Shown piece by piece: positions 1 to 12,639 of a DNA stretch of 64,000 nt. Below the pieces are notes generated by a model that was given only the letters and a program-made list of their open reading frames with translations, was not told the origin of the DNA and made no database searches. The position numbers and the translations under genes are program-made. This stretch comes from Talpa occidentalis (taxonomy: Eukaryota > Chordata > Mammalia > Eulipotyphla > Talpidae), in assembly GCF_014898055.3 (NCBI RefSeq), contig NW_026555331.1, positions 94,448,684-94,512,683 on the forward strand, given 5' to 3'. How positions within the stretch are numbered: the stretch's first letter is position 1; each line of letters opens with the position of its first letter.

Positions 1-686
1 TAATTCTACATGCTTGTTGCAAGTCACAGCAATAATTCTAACACGTTTGTAGCTAAATATTCAGTCTTGAAATATTATTTTTTCTTTTTGTCTACTCAAT
101 CACTATTTTAATTGTGTAGGTGTGTGTCATTACCTGACATGCACACATATGTACATGCATTTATCCATAAAAGATTTGTCAACTTTTCCAGTGAAAAAGA
201 GATGGAATGAAACAATTATAGTCACTTGTTTATCCCTTGGGAAAGCTGAACTTAATATTTTAATTTAGGGTATAAAACAATTTATTATGAGTGTTGCATT
301 GAGAAATTATCTGACACCATTACTATTGATTACAACATATCAACAATATACTGACTTGCTAAAAATGGATACATTTGAACTTACAAACAATTGATGAAAA
401 CCTGCTTAGTATAACAATGGTCTTTTTGAGCAAAGCAATCTGATAAGTCAGATAAAAGAAAGTCAATGATGAAAAAGCTTTTCCTTTAGAATTGGTAAAA
501 ATAATATGTGCATTCTTGAATACATCAAAGGATAAAAAAAATTCTGTAAGAAGACAGTGCAAAATCAACTACATATAATTATATATTTTTAGGGGTCCTC
601 TTCCAGTTAGGCTTTCATTATCATCTTGATATTTGGCAAAAGACATCAATAAGAGAGTATAAACGCAACCTACAGAGGAAAGAATG

Positions 687-718
687 CTTTGCAAGCATTC
701 ATCCAAATGCTTGCAAAG
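687..718. repeat. Perfect 12-bp inverted repeat (hairpin)
   Basis: Arms CTTTGCAAGCAT (687-698) and ATGCTTGCAAAG (707-718) are exact reverse complements around an 8-nt spacer. No terminator-like or gene context is visible. It may be a replication-slippage or template-switch product. Confidence 0.8.
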
Positions 719-3110
719 TATTTTCTAATCTAACAAAGAATTGGTATCCAAATAACATGAGAGAAAGACAGAAAGTCTTACAAGGTCAAACAAAAGAAGA
801 TACAAAGGTCTTGAAGACATTTCACAAAAATGCTAGCAATTTAAAAAGCCAATACTTGCAAAGGTATTCAATTTCCTGTTTTTACTAATAAGTCTTTAGT
901 GTGACTAAAATGGACAATCCTTACAATGGTATACTATGTCTTTATAATGGGATATGGTACAGTTAAGGGAATAAATGACCTGTGACTATTTACAACAGAA
1001 TGGATGATAAGTGATAAGACAAGGAAGGTACATAAGATATGTACAGAAAAGTACATACAGTGTTCAATATCATTTGTATTTATTACAATAGGGCAGATCT
1101 AATACTAGAAGACAGGATAGTGGCTATGTTTTTGGAGGTATTAAATGTAATGGGGCACTTTCTGGTATTCTGATAATGACCTACCCCTTGACCTGGGCAC
1201 TAGTTCCATTATTGTGTTCAGTTTTGTGATTACTCAAGAGATTGCAACTTGAGAGATGTTCTGTACTGATATAGAAGATGAAATACTTTTGTAAGATTTA
1301 AATGTATAAAAATAATACATAAACATATTTTTAATAATGTTTTGTTATATACTATTTCAAAAATATCTGTAAGACAAACTTCTCTTAACCATTAGATTCT
1401 TTCCACATGATTTCCATTCATAATTAAAATAAAGTCAGAGTGGCACTCTGTATTTGGTGTTACTTATAAAAATTATCAATACATATTATAACAATTAGCA
1501 CTGTATCCATATAAACAAGAGTTGAAGATTTGAAGCTTGGTGGACCCCAGCCTTCAAATTGTATCCCCTTCAGTTCACTTCTCGGGTTAAAACCACATGG
1601 ATTATGGTGGATGATACTGGTTTAGTGTAAATTTATCAAAATGGGGATCACAACTGAAAATGCCATGCCTGATATAAGCACAGTCTCTGCCATTTAGTAT
1701 GCAGCAACTGATTTGACAAAATTTTTCTTCTTGATCTCTATAATAGGGAGGTTAAAATTAGTTTACCTTTACATATTAAGGACAATAGTACAACTCCAAT
1801 GTAGAATTCTTAATTCTCTTCTTTTGTCATTATATATACACATATACCTTAATTTTCTTATATGCTGAAAAACATTACATATAATATACAGAATCTATAG
1901 AATATTGTACATTATCTACTATCAGTATCAATATACCATATTGATATCAATGAAGATAATTCTGCAATATCCTAAATACCTTATTAAATCATTGTGTCAG
2001 AACATAAAATGAATTTGGTGGAACTAAATGCAGCAGCATGTAGGATTCAAAGGTGCAAGCCTTTTCTGCAGAAGACATTTAGGTAAGCCCCCTTGATAAT
2101 TTGAAATCAGCAATGGTGAGAATATTTACAGGAAAGAAATTGTGAAAATTCACTATTTTTTTCTGTTCAATAACTGATAAACATTTAGCAGTTTCACCAC
2201 TGGAAAAACTGAATAGATATTGAAAGATTTACTTTATTAGGAAAATCTGGATATGGGGACATTCAATGGTCTGGATGTTCTGGGATATTCCTTCTAAGAT
2301 AAAAGGCAAACTTTTGTACCTTGTACTTCCTGCAGCTAAAAATAAGCACAACAGTTTTATATCTTTTGAGATTTTAAAAGTAGCATACAATGACTAAGAT
2401 AATGTTCTGTCTCATTTTCCATAGGTTGTTAATGGTTGCTAGCTCTGAGTAAGTCTCCATGAAGAAGAGGGCTATGACACAAGCCCCAAACATAGGCTAA
2501 GTTTCCCTGATCAACTGAACTTTATTACCCAGAAATTTCGATAGGACTAGGTTTTTCTTTGGTGAACAGAGTTGCTGAATGGAGTCTCTGATAAGTACCA
2601 ATAGGTGAGTTGAAATGTAGATCCTTAAGAATCTGGAGCAAAAAAAAAAAAAAAAAAAATGTTCCTTAGGCTACAAAAAGAATATACTTGGAAACAACAA
2701 ATATGCTTTGTAGATTCCTTGGCTTTTCTAGAGAGAGAAAATATGATCATGGGACAATGAGTAAGTATGAGTCTAAACTGTCACTCATGACCTACATGTT
2801 ATTGAGTTATAAATTCATGAGATCATGGCTATTTTAGATATTTAGCAGTGTAAATCATGTAATTATGACAGGACTCACAAAGGTTCAAAAGCAACAGTAA
2901 ATTTCATAAACAACCACAGTTCACAAACAGATACATCCATTAATGCAAACAGAATTGTGTAAGCAAGCTATCAGAATACTGTCCTTCAGAAAAGTATGTT
3001 AGCAAGCAAAGAAAGGATAGCTCATCTTATTTGCAATTTTGTCCTGCAGCTGGTCAAATTTTGCAATATTGGGGACTACTCTGCCTGGCTTTCAGACTTC
3101 TATTAGCTGA

Positions 3111-3272
3111 TCTTTAGACAGCCGTTTGGATGGTCAGTTCCTTGTCATGCATTGTAATACCGCATCTGGAAGTGGTGGAGGATTCGGATACTCTCCATAT
3201 CAGTCTCAGATGGCAGAACAGTATAACCACATGGAGTTGGTTGCCATGGTAGCAACGGGTAGAGCAAATAGC
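3111..3272 (+). other. Short Gly/Ser-rich open stretch, possibly a pseudogene fragment
   Basis: The plus frame is open for 54 codons between a TGA at 3108 and a TAA at 3273, with an ATG at 3147. The peptide includes SGSGGGFGYSPYQSQ and MAEQYNHMELVAM, which look more protein-like than the low-complexity frames around it. Local GC is also higher than in its neighbours. A CAG/GTAAGG donor-like site follows at about 3291. I do not recognise the protein. It could be a remnant of a processed pseudogene, an exon fragment or chance; the minus strand is also open here. Confidence 0.2.
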
Positions 3273-5468
3273 TAAAAGACCAAGGGGCAGGTAAGGTTGA
3301 AGGAATCTGACATCCACTAAGCATGAGATATGACCAGCTCAAATGCATAAGAAAAATCAATAGTTTCACACAAGATTATAAAATTTAATTATATTTTATT
3401 CACTTGAAACAAAATATTATCACCAAATACAGCACATCAAGCACTTTTCTAAGTAATCTACATATATTAAATTATTTAATTTCCATCAAACTTTATAAGC
3501 TACATGGCCAAAAAGTTTAGAAACTGAGGGAAAATTATATAAGAACATTATGAAAAATAAAGATGTTATGCTATTGGCAAAGTAGTATTCAAGGCACAAA
3601 GCGGTTAATGGGAAAATAAATTGTAACCAGATTTTCTCCAATTTGCTACAAAAAAGACTCCCTTAGACTAAAAATTAGAAATAAGTGGAAATAAACTCTA
3701 AGAACCTTAGTTGTCGCTTCCCTCTACCCCCTCCATAATGGTTAACTGGCTCAACCTGCATTTCTGGGAACTTGGAAAATTGTATTACATCACTAATAAA
3801 ATTCCCTGTGTACCTCTGGAGTTGATAAGTGACATCAGAAACAAACATCTCTTGATAACTGAGAAAACACTCTAATGGGAAAATCAAAAACCTGGATTCT
3901 CAGAACTGGAAATGTGAAGCCCTAAACTTCCCTCACATTCCTTCACCCATATATAAGCCCAGCACTCTAGCCATCCAGGGAGGCTGAACAGAATCTGCTC
4001 ATGCATTTTAAAATGTCTTTAGGTTGCCAGGATATCTGAAAACTAATTCAGGTAATAGGTATTTATTATATGGAGGTGTGAGGATACATTAAAACACTGA
4101 AAGAGCTTAAACATCAAATCTCACAAAAAATAGAAATGTCAGTTTCCTTCACATGAAATGTAGCTCTGTTGGTCAATATAGCTTATGCTTATCCTGGCAG
4201 ATGTCTACGCTTATCTAATGGACCACCTCCTATTTACGTCAACCACTTTTTAAAAATCTATTTTTATGTAATTGACTTCCACTCTGTAAATATTGAATTC
4301 AAATGCCTCATGGAGAGATGGGGAGAAAATAAAAACAAAAAATAACTTAATTTGGTAGGTCAACCATTACTGATTACCTAACTGAAGTAGAGTTAATGTA
4401 TTTTTAATATAGAACCATATACACAGAAAATCAATTATATTCATCAATAATAAAAATTTGGGGATGTGTGTATATATAATTTAGTCACATTAATCTTTCA
4501 AAAGACTTTGTAGGAAAAATTAGAGAAAATAATTATCAAAATCTTAAGTTAATTCTAAGTAACTAAAATCCAACACCATAATAAACCTAAATATAACTTA
4601 ACAAATAGTATTAACTGCAAATCACAACATCACATCCCATGCACCTAGGAAAAAAAAATGTTCTTAATTATCTTTGTAGCTATCTCTAGGGAACTCAAAC
4701 TATTTTAATTAAATTTAAAATTACTTGGAATATAAAAAGTATATTACTTTAAATTAAGAACTGTTATGATTCATAGATTCTGTTAATAGATTCATAGATC
4801 TCTTTGTATAAGTTTCAACAGATTCAACCAAAAGTAGTTTATGCAAATGAAGGAATTTATTCCTTATTTACACGAAAGGGCCAATGTGGGTCTGGCTTCA
4901 GAGATGACTGAATAAAGGAATGAAGCAATGTCATAAGGACCCAGTGTCTCTTCAGTTTTCTGTGACTCTGCTCTTTAGCCTGTTTCTCATTCTTAGTTTC
5001 CAGGTGATAACAAGATGGCCACTAATAACTGCAGATCAACAACCTTTCAGGTTTTAGTTTGGCATAAAAAAAATATGTGTTCTCTCAGCAGACCCAGCAA
5101 AAGTACCATTATATTTCATTGACCAGGTGTTGCGTCCACCTCTTAACCCATTCCTACAGGTTGGGGAATGCAAAGTTCTGATTCCATGGATGAATCACAT
5201 GAACTTTCTTGAACTACATTAAGTAAAATTGGACATGATAGTTCTGAGGGTACCAGGATTTAGTAGGATGGACAGGAAGGTCAGAATAGCAATTGTATGG
5301 CAAAGTTAAATGAAATGTACATAATCTATGAGACAATGAATACACTGAAATTTTCTAGTAAACACTAACAAACTATCTTTGCAATCTCTTCCCTTCTGTC
5401 TCCCTCAACAAAATGAACAACTGTAGAGAGTATATTGTTCATAAACTGATTTAGCTATTCATTTTCCT

Positions 5469-6235
5469 GCAAATCAAAACTACAATGAGATACCACTTCT
5501 CACCTGTGAAAATGGTCCTTATCCAAAAGACCAGAATCAAGTGTTGGGTCAAGGGTGTGAAGAAAAAGGAACCCTCATACAATCTTGGTCAGAATATGGT
5601 TCCAGCCCCTATAGAAAACAGCATGGATGTTTCTCAAATCATCAAAATAGATCTATCATCTGATCCAGCATTCCCACTCCTAGATATCTACCTGAATAAT
5701 TCAAAAATACTAATTTGAAGGGATATATGTACTCCTATATTCATTGCCACACTATTTACAATAGCCAACTTATGAAAACAACCTAAGTGTCCAAGGAAAC
5801 ATGAGTGGATAAAGAATACATGCATACACACATATACTACCGGGAATATTACTACTCAGTCATTAAATAAAAAGTTATCTTTTGCCATTTGCAACAATGT
5901 GGATAGAACTGGAGAGATTTGCTAAGTGAAATAAGTCAAAGGAAAAGCCAAATGTTGAATGATTTTACTCATATATGGAATATGCAGACACAAAGCTAAG
6001 CCAGATTAAACCCTAAAATTCTAATTGCAGAATTCAATTACCAGATGGGGAGGGTTGGGGTGAAGACCAAAGGTAGAAGAGGGCCTAATGGACTGTGGTG
6101 GAAGATTATGTGTCTTTGGTGATGGGCTCCATGCGGTAAACTCCAGGTGGTAACATGCATCTGAAAGGTGTGAACCCCTAAATCATGTACAGTGTTGTGG
6201 TCCAAACACAATAATCATTTGATAATGTTTTTAAG
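5469..6235 (+). mobile_element. LINE-1 3' fragment (end of ORF2 plus 3' UTR)
   Basis: The sequence follows the familiar mammalian L1 order: AAATCAAAACTACAATGAGA, then the segment encoding MRYHFSPVKM, then GATCCAGCATTCCCACTCCT, then ACTATTTACAATAGCC, then CCTAAGTGTCCAAGG. These are the C-terminal ORF2 coding region and the start of the 3' UTR. The open frame 5485-5718 is the surviving piece of ORF2 and is broken downstream by frame changes. The element is 5'-truncated, has no clear A-tail or target-site duplication, and is diverged, so it is old and inactive. Confidence 0.85.
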
Positions 6236-6734
6236 TATTAGTGCTTTTTGTACAAATATGAAGTATGAGAGTCCTGGAAATGGCTCAATGAAGGGCAATG
6301 TTTGCAAAACAATAGAAATGTAAACACTGAAATCTGACTTAAACAAGAACTTATGCTATTATTTAGGAGAATGACTATAGAATTTGAGTCCTAAATAAAA
6401 CAACAATATGAGCTAAAACCTCTTCCACAAAGTAAGTTAATAAGTAATGCCAAACACTGAAAAATAAAGAAATAATCATATAAACTATTTTAGTTAAAAA
6501 TATGGAGGAATATTTTTTCAAAAAGAAGATGGTTGGTATATAAGGGAAGTGGCAATTTTTTTTTTTGGCAAAAAGGGGACATTGTTATTAGAGATTTATT
6601 TTAGTACTATCAGATAATATAAAACAAAATATCATTTTTAACTGTATTTCAATAAAACTGGGAAAACAATAAAAAACAAAATGAAGTATTGCTTAAACAT
6701 TCAATTTCTATATTTAAAATACCTTGATATAATC

Positions 6735-6875
6735 TGAACTTAGCCACTTACTAAGTGGATGACTAAATAAACCTTGCATAATTTCAATTCTTTTGTCTTC
6801 TTGAACTAGGGATAGTGAAAGTAACTACCTAAGAAGATAAATGAACTAATGCATGTAAGATAGTTATTTTAAATA
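6735..6875 (+). repeat. MIR SINE remnant
   Basis: Diverged match to the MIR core and 3' part: ACTTAGCCACTTACTAAGTG, then a TAAACCTTGCATAATTTCAA segment, then an analogue of the 'tcatctgtaaaatggggataat' block, then GATAAATGAACTAATGCATG. MIR is an ancient tRNA-derived SINE shared by mammals. Boundaries are approximate. Confidence 0.6.
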
Positions 6876-7456
6876 CACATATTACTTTGAAAAAAATCAT
6901 ACACTTATAAAAATTGCATATATTTAAAAAAATTATAAATTAAAAAGCATAAATGATAAAAGGGTCTCTTCCCCACAATAATAAATTTCAAAGGAATAAC
7001 ATGTATTAGTAATGTACACATACAAAATTTGTGCATTTAAAATTCCTTTCACTTAAAAGTTGTTTTTATACTGTAATCAGACTATTTGGTGATAAATGCA
7101 TACAAGATATTTATAAGAAGTATAAAATATCTTTTGTTAAGATTTGTGGACATTTAGGAGACACTGTCCTTTAGATATTCTCCCTTAGGTAGAACATGAT
7201 AAAATTATATATCACATAAAATCAAAATGTGAACATTAGCATTTGGGGTAATTTTAGAAATATTTCAAGTTTTTTGTCTCAAATGGACTTCACAATTTCT
7301 TTCCTCCTTATATCACTGTATTTATCATTGTCTATTTTTAGTTCTTTGAATATATTAAATATTTCCCATTATATCATTAATATCTGTAAAAATTATTGTC
7401 TTGTCAACACTAACATCTTAACAAAATGGGGAGGGAGATATGTGAAGAAGTGCTTT

Positions 7457-7457
<1 letters not shown>

Positions 7458-7521
<64 letters not shown>

Positions 7522-7530
7522 TACACACAC
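7458..7530. repeat. (TA)n-(CA)n microsatellite
   Basis: A TA run of about 21 units (7458-7499) passes directly into an interrupted CA run (7500-7530). Compound TA/CA arrays of this length are usually polymorphic. Confidence 0.97.
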
Positions 7531-8289
7531 CTAATCTTGCTCCAGAGTGTGAAATATTCTTGAATGTTTGGAAAAGCAAATCAGTTTACAGACCTCCATC
7601 TTGTCCCCATAAATGGAATAATTATTATGAATAGAGACTGACCTCATAGCAACCAATAACTTTCCTCATAAACTAAGGAATTTAACTACCTAATATGTGA
7701 CATCAATGGAATTTACAGTCTCAAAATAATTTGTCTGAATACACCCAAAAAACTATGCAGTTAGAAAAATGTCCTGGCGCTCTAGATAAAATGTGTAGAA
7801 GAACATGCAATTTACTTTGATGGTTTAATCATGCCTTCATTATTATATATATCACATACATACAGGAGTTAGTTGTGAACTCTCCCCTGGTTTAACTGCA
7901 AAAACTTCTCACTTTTCTAAGGACCTGATACATTTTAGGATGTTCTGTAGAAAGCATTGATATAAAATTCCACTGTACTTTTCTGTAAAGGTGTTCCTTT
8001 AAAAGGGATACAGTACATTTTTACTTACACATTATTTAAAAATAATTTTCAAAGGTTTTGTTTTCAAAATACTTCAGTCATTGAATAGAGGCCTGTTGTA
8101 AGAATAATTTAGCAGTTTCTTACTAAAAAAAAAAAAAAGATAGTAAGGGCATAAAACAAGTTTTTGGGGGGCCTTACCAGAAATGTGTATTATAGTAATT
8201 GCTGGGGTGGATAAGCTAAGAGGGATGATCATGACTGGTAGGGCAAAAATGGGGGAACACAGGAAAAGAGGCAGCATATCACAGAAGTT

Positions 8290-8475
8290 GGAAGCTCAGT
8301 CTTAAGCCCTACTAAATAGATTTGAATCTCAACTTCCTCACTAGCTGAGTATTCGACAATTTGATTTATGCATTGTGTGGCTTAGTTTTCTCATGTATGC
8401 AATAGAGACAATGATGTACTCACTTATTAGGATCTAATGAAGATGAAATTGACCCCATCTGTGTTTAGAATAGTG
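8290..8475 (+). repeat. MIR SINE, fairly complete
   Basis: Follows the MIR order closely: ATTTGAATCTCAACTTCCTC, CTAGCTGAGTATTCGACAAT, GCTTAGTTTTCTCATGTATG, CAATAGAGACAATGATG, then ATGAAGATGAAATTG and a GTGTTTAGAATAGTGACTA end that matches the MIR 'gcttagaacagtgcctgg' block. Inactive and old. Confidence 0.75.
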
Positions 8476-9859
8476 ACTAATATATCATGAACTAATAACT
8501 AAGTTTTTGTTAGAAGAAGCACTCAGAAAGTTCACGCAGGTGGGCAAACACAAAGATACAAATTCCCTGCCACTCAATTTGCCCAGATTGGTATCTGATT
8601 ATTATTTTACCCATTATTTGCTACCCTGTGGTCTTCTAGAAATCATTACACATCTGTGTGAAATAGTTCATGTAAAAATCCAAACAGAGGGGTGACCTCC
8701 CTCAAAGGAGGATTAACTGGTAAATGGTTGCCAAGCACTTGGAACTCTTGAAGATTTCCAAAAATGTTGCTTGCTAATTCTCCTCTTCCTGAGAAGGACC
8801 AGCTAATGACAATTTGAGGCTAAAGTGTCTCATGTCATATAAATACTCAACCCAAAGTTGTTGTGATATTTCCAATTTGCAATTGGCCAGAGGGCACACT
8901 AAGAAGATATTCATTGAAGAGCAGCACATTCTGCACCTGGCATAAGATTAGTGGCTTCTTAAGGAAAACGTTATTTCCGGCATTTGGTTTTCAGTTTGGT
9001 TTATTCTTTCACATTTTCACATCTGACTAGTTGAGTTTCATAGAGCAATCTTCCTGTCATATATAAGAAGATCATAAGATGAAAAAAAATATTATCTAAG
9101 AAAAATCTGTTACTTTGAGACTATGGGAAATAAATTAGTTTTTTGTATGTTCAGTAAGGCCTGCAGATGACATTACATTCACAATTTTTATTCTATTTTA
9201 ATCCTCTAGGAAAGACACTTAATGGTCCCAAAGGCATCTTCAGCAAAAGTACATGATGAATCCAAAAGGAAAAAGTTTTCATGCAATTGTGAATTGCACA
9301 GGAGTACCATCTAGAGATAAATATTCATAAGTCATTAACAAATTCCAGATCAGTTCATGATTATTCATCATTAGAGCACATGTATTCAGTTCTATATGAA
9401 TTATTCATCAGCTTTGTTTATGAACATCTTTAACTGATTAATGGCAAATCTTGATGAATATTCCTGAATTTTTCAAACTGAAGCATAGATCATAATGAAT
9501 GAAGTCATGCTTTGCTTTTTAGGAGTATGAAATGAATAGCTAATACAGGAAGAAAAATAAGAAATTGCAATGGTTTTTGCAAATGCGTCTGGTTTAGAAA
9601 TCTGAGAGCCTAACTTTTTATTAGTAACACATTGACAATCAACATCCTACTCTATAAGCTATGAGTCTTGGCTTCAGAATCAAAAAAGGTGATGGAAGAT
9701 GGTGCCAGGAAACATGTCTCAAGCATTTCACGGGGTTTCTCCAGCCCAGCTTACTAAAAACCAGGCATCAGCTCTTGAACAGGTAAATTGTGCATTTAAA
9801 TAGCTTCCTCAAATATGATACTTTATTCTAATTTTTCCAACAATACTATTTCTTTTATT
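8476..9859. other. Non-coding stretch, no recognisable element
   Basis: AT-rich sequence with only short chance frames. No repeat family, RNA gene or exon could be supported. Confidence 0.5.
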
Positions 9860-10545
9860 TTATCATGATAACATTTAACATGAGATTTATTCTCTTAATA
9901 AATTTGAAGTGTTCAATATTGTATTAATTCTAGACATAATAGTGTACTGTAGTCTCCAGAATGTATTCATCTTACACCACTGAAACTTTATACCTGCCAA
10001 TTAACAACTCCCTATTTTTGCCTTCCCTCCTCCTTCTAACAACTGCTGCTCTGCTCTCAGTGAGTTTGACAACTTTAGATACTCTTAGAAGTGAAACCAT
10101 GCAGTATTTATCTTTCTGTTAGTGGCTTATTGCACTTATAAAAATTTCCTTAAAGTTCATCCATGTTGTCACATATTAAGATTTCCTTCTTTTTAAAGAC
10201 TGACTAATACCCTATTGTATCCATTTACCCATTGTTGGATATTCAAGTTATTTCCATATCTGGCTATTTTGAATAGCACTACAATGAACTTTGAATTGCT
10301 AATCTTTCTCTGAAATCAGAATTTCAATTATTTTTGATAAATATCTAGCATTTGGATTGCTGGCTCATATGATAGTTTTATTTTTAATTTTTTAGTGACT
10401 TCCATATAAGTTTTCCATAGTTTCTTCACAATTTTTGCATTCCTACCAACAGTGTATAAGAGTTCCAATTTCTCTACAGGCTCAATAACTGATATCATTT
10501 TTTTATGATACCCATCTTAACAGGTATGAGTTGATATCTCATTGC
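9860..10545 (-). mobile_element. LINE-1 3' part (sense on minus strand), half of an inverted L1
   Basis: Read on the minus strand this runs from the conserved CAATGAGATATCAACTCATA block of ORF2 through the 3' UTR. The plus strand shows the complements of familiar blocks, such as CATCCATGTTGTCACATATT, CCCATTGTTGGATATTCAAG and GGATTGCTGGCTCATATGAT. It abuts, head to head, an earlier stretch of L1 ORF2 that is sense on the plus strand (10,546-11,375). That is the structure expected of a 5'-inverted (twin-primed) L1. The left edge is approximate and no A-tail or duplication survives clearly. Confidence 0.85.
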
Positions 10546-11375
10546 ATTTCCCTATCAAAATTCCAATGGCACATTTTACAGAAATAGAAAAAAACAATTC
10601 TAAATTTCATATAGAACCACAAAGGACCCTGAATGACCAAAACAATGTCGAGAAGAATCGAGCTGGAGGCACCACACATTCTTGTTTCAAAATACATTAC
10701 AAAACTACAGTTATTAAATCATATTCACACTGGCATAAAGACAGACATATAGACCAAAGGAACAGAATATAGAGAACACGGAAATAAATCCATATATGGT
10801 CAACTCAAATTTGACCAGCGTATCAATAATCTTCAATGGGAACAGGACAATCTCTCCAACAAATAATACTGGGAAAAATGGATATCCTTATGCAAAGAAT
10901 GAAACTGAATGCTTGTCTTGACCATATACAGAATTCAACTCAAAACTGTTAAAAGACTTAGCTAAATTTAAAAACTAAAAATATAGGGCCTCCCCAGGTG
11001 GTGCAGGTGGTTGAGCGCTGCGCTGTGAAGCTGTCTGCAGCCTCGGCAGTGAGGGTTCAATCCCAGCCGGCCGGCAACGGTCCCACAAGGCTTGCAGACC
11101 TCTCCTGTCTCGCCTGCTGCTCCCCTCAGCAGTGTATTTCATCAGTTTGCCTGTTCTGTTCCCTGCTCTGTCTCTGGTGAATCCTCTCGCCCTCCCGTGC
11201 ATCTGGTCTGTACCCTGGTTCTTGTATAAAAAAATAAATCTTAAAAAAAGACTTTAAAAAAACCCTAAAAATATAAAGCTTCTAGACAAAAACTTAAAGG
11301 AAAAGCTTCAAGACATTGCTTTTGGCAATGATTTAGAATACAGGCAATAAAAGCAAAAATAGACAAAAAAGAATA
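10546..11375 (+). mobile_element. LINE-1 ORF2 segment, inverted 5' part, split by a SINE
   Basis: Plus-strand match to L1 ORF2 upstream of the block at 10,545. Markers are CCCTATCAAAATTCCAATGG, then AAATAGAAAAAAACAATTCT, then AAAGACAGACATATAGACCA, then AATAAATCCATATATGGTCA, then GGCAATGATTTAGAATACAG and GCAAAAATAGACAAAAAAG. The SINE at 10,986-11,264 interrupts it and left an 11-bp duplication of L1 sequence. Reading frames are broken by several changes. Some hundreds of bases of L1 between this block and the adjacent 3' part are missing, as often seen at twin-priming junctions. Confidence 0.85.
10986..11264 (+). mobile_element. tRNA-derived SINE (T+ type), older subfamily, inside L1
   Basis: Starts GGGCCTCCCCAGGTGGTGCA and has a B-box-like GGGTTCAATCCC. 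It ends with TTCTTGTAT, an A-rich tail containing AATAAATC, and TTAAAAAAAG. An 11-bp target-site duplication CTAAAAATATA flanks it (10,975-10,985 and 11,265-11,275). It was inserted into the pre-existing L1 fragment, so it postdates that L1. Confidence 0.95.
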
Positions 11376-11484
11376 TACCGATAGTATTCTTGATCACAAA
11401 AAAATCCCACTTTTTTGATAAGAATCAAAGTTCTTGAGAAATTATTTTAAAAGTCAACGAAGTACATTTAAAATATGGAAAAAA

Positions 11485-11740
11485 GGGCCTCCCTGGTGAC
11501 CTATAGATTAAGTCTCAGCACTGTCACCACCACGACCTGAGTTCGATCCCTGGCCAGGGAGGTAACCCACAGAGCACAGCAGACCTCTCCTGTCTCACCC
11601 GCTGCTCTTCTTTCAGTTGATATTCCTGTTCTGTTTCCCACTCTGTCTCTGGTAAATCCTCTCACTCCCCACATCTCTAGTCTATACCCCAGTTCTTCTA
11701 TGCAAAGAAAAAAAATAAAAATGAAGAAAAATAAAAAGTA
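11485..11740 (+). mobile_element. tRNA-derived SINE, older subfamily variant
   Basis: Starts GGGCCTCCCTGGTGACCTAT with B-box-like GAGTTCGATCCC, then the shared body (CAGACCTCTCCTGTCTCACC, CTCTGTCTCTGGTAAATCCT). The CCCAGTTCTTCTATGCAAAG end and A-rich tail follow. The head differs from most copies (GACCTATAGATTAAGTCTCA), a variant also seen at 37,746. No convincing target-site duplication. Confidence 0.92.
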
Positions 11741-12419
11741 GTCTATATTTTTGCCTATGTTAAAAATTTGTATTGACCTGGTATGTATTTGTCTTTTATG
11801 AGAAAACTTCATGTTTTATTTGTTCCCACATCTATATATGTATTTATTTTTCATATATTTCCCTACATTTATGTTTCTTAATTCACTATTTTAACCAAAT
11901 TTGTGGTATACCAAGATATTTTACTAAAATATCATTTTATGACGAAACTTGGAAATAATCCTTCCATTCATTAATCATAAAGACACTAAAAAAGACTAAA
12001 GACATAAGTGATATTTTAGCACAGACCTCAGTCAGAGTTTATTACTTAAGTTATTGTTAGAATAGTCCATTGAGTCAGAGCATGTCACAGAATGAGGATA
12101 GATCTTTTGGGAACTCTGGATAAAAAGGAAAACTGGAGTATAAAATGAAATAGGTAATAAAATTAAGTGAAAAAAATGAAACTGGGAATGAAGTTAGATA
12201 CATTACTATTTTTGACTTTTATATTCTGGAAAGTAAGCACAGTGAGTAAATTATAGACCTAAGGAGAAAGCTTCCCTTGTATTCATGGCTTGTGTCTCCT
12301 AAAAGTTTTGTGGATGGCCTGAATCTGGTAAACTGTTTGTGACAACTCTTAGTATATAAGCGCACTTAGCTTAGGTCAATCCAATTGCCATGCCATATCT
12401 TTTGGTATTAATTTTATTA

Positions 12420-12485
12420 GACTGGTGATTCTCAATTAGGTTATAAACTTCAATCACCTGCATGTATTTTTGAACAAATACATAC
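12420..12485 (+). repeat. Possible MER5-like hAT fragment
   Basis: GACTGGTGATTCTCAATTAG followed by CTTCAATCACCTGCATG resembles the common MER5 block 'ggttctcaa...ggaatcacctg'. Short and diverged; could be chance. Confidence 0.35.
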
Positions 12486-12639
12486 CTTAAATGAGACATT
12501 TTGAGGGAGAGAAGACATATATGTGCTAATCTGCTCCAAAATTGATTTTTACCCCTTATAGTAGCATTCAGTGGTTCACACCAAATGTAGTAGATTGATT
12601 TTATTATTGACTCTTATTTTGCTTTCTGCCCAGAAACCA

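Larger units (their letters stand above)
1..5468. other. AT-rich non-coding stretch
   Basis: No gene is visible. The stretch is AT-rich with stops in all frames at short intervals, and scattered short open frames look like chance. A run of about 20 A lies at 2640-2659. Apart from the hairpin at 687-718 and the short open stretch at 3111-3272 listed separately, I recognise no named repeat, though heavily decayed ones may be present. Confidence 0.6.
6236..8289. other. AT-rich non-coding stretch with a MIR and a microsatellite
   Basis: No gene is seen. It contains the MIR remnant near 6735-6875 and the dinucleotide array at 7458-7530, each listed separately. The open frame that spans the array encodes alternating Tyr-Ile and Thr-His and is an artefact of the repeat. 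An A-run lies near 8126. Confidence 0.6.

Noticed and set aside
5485..5718. Possible small gene (77 codons)
   Set aside because: It is the C-terminal part of a decayed L1 ORF2.
7229..7534. 101-codon frame ending in Tyr-Ile and Thr-His repeats
   Set aside because: Translation of a (TA)n(CA)n microsatellite.
10986..11100. tRNA gene in the SINE heads (A- and B-box-like)
   Set aside because: The boxes belong to tRNA-derived SINEs; no complete cloverleaf or acceptor stem is present.
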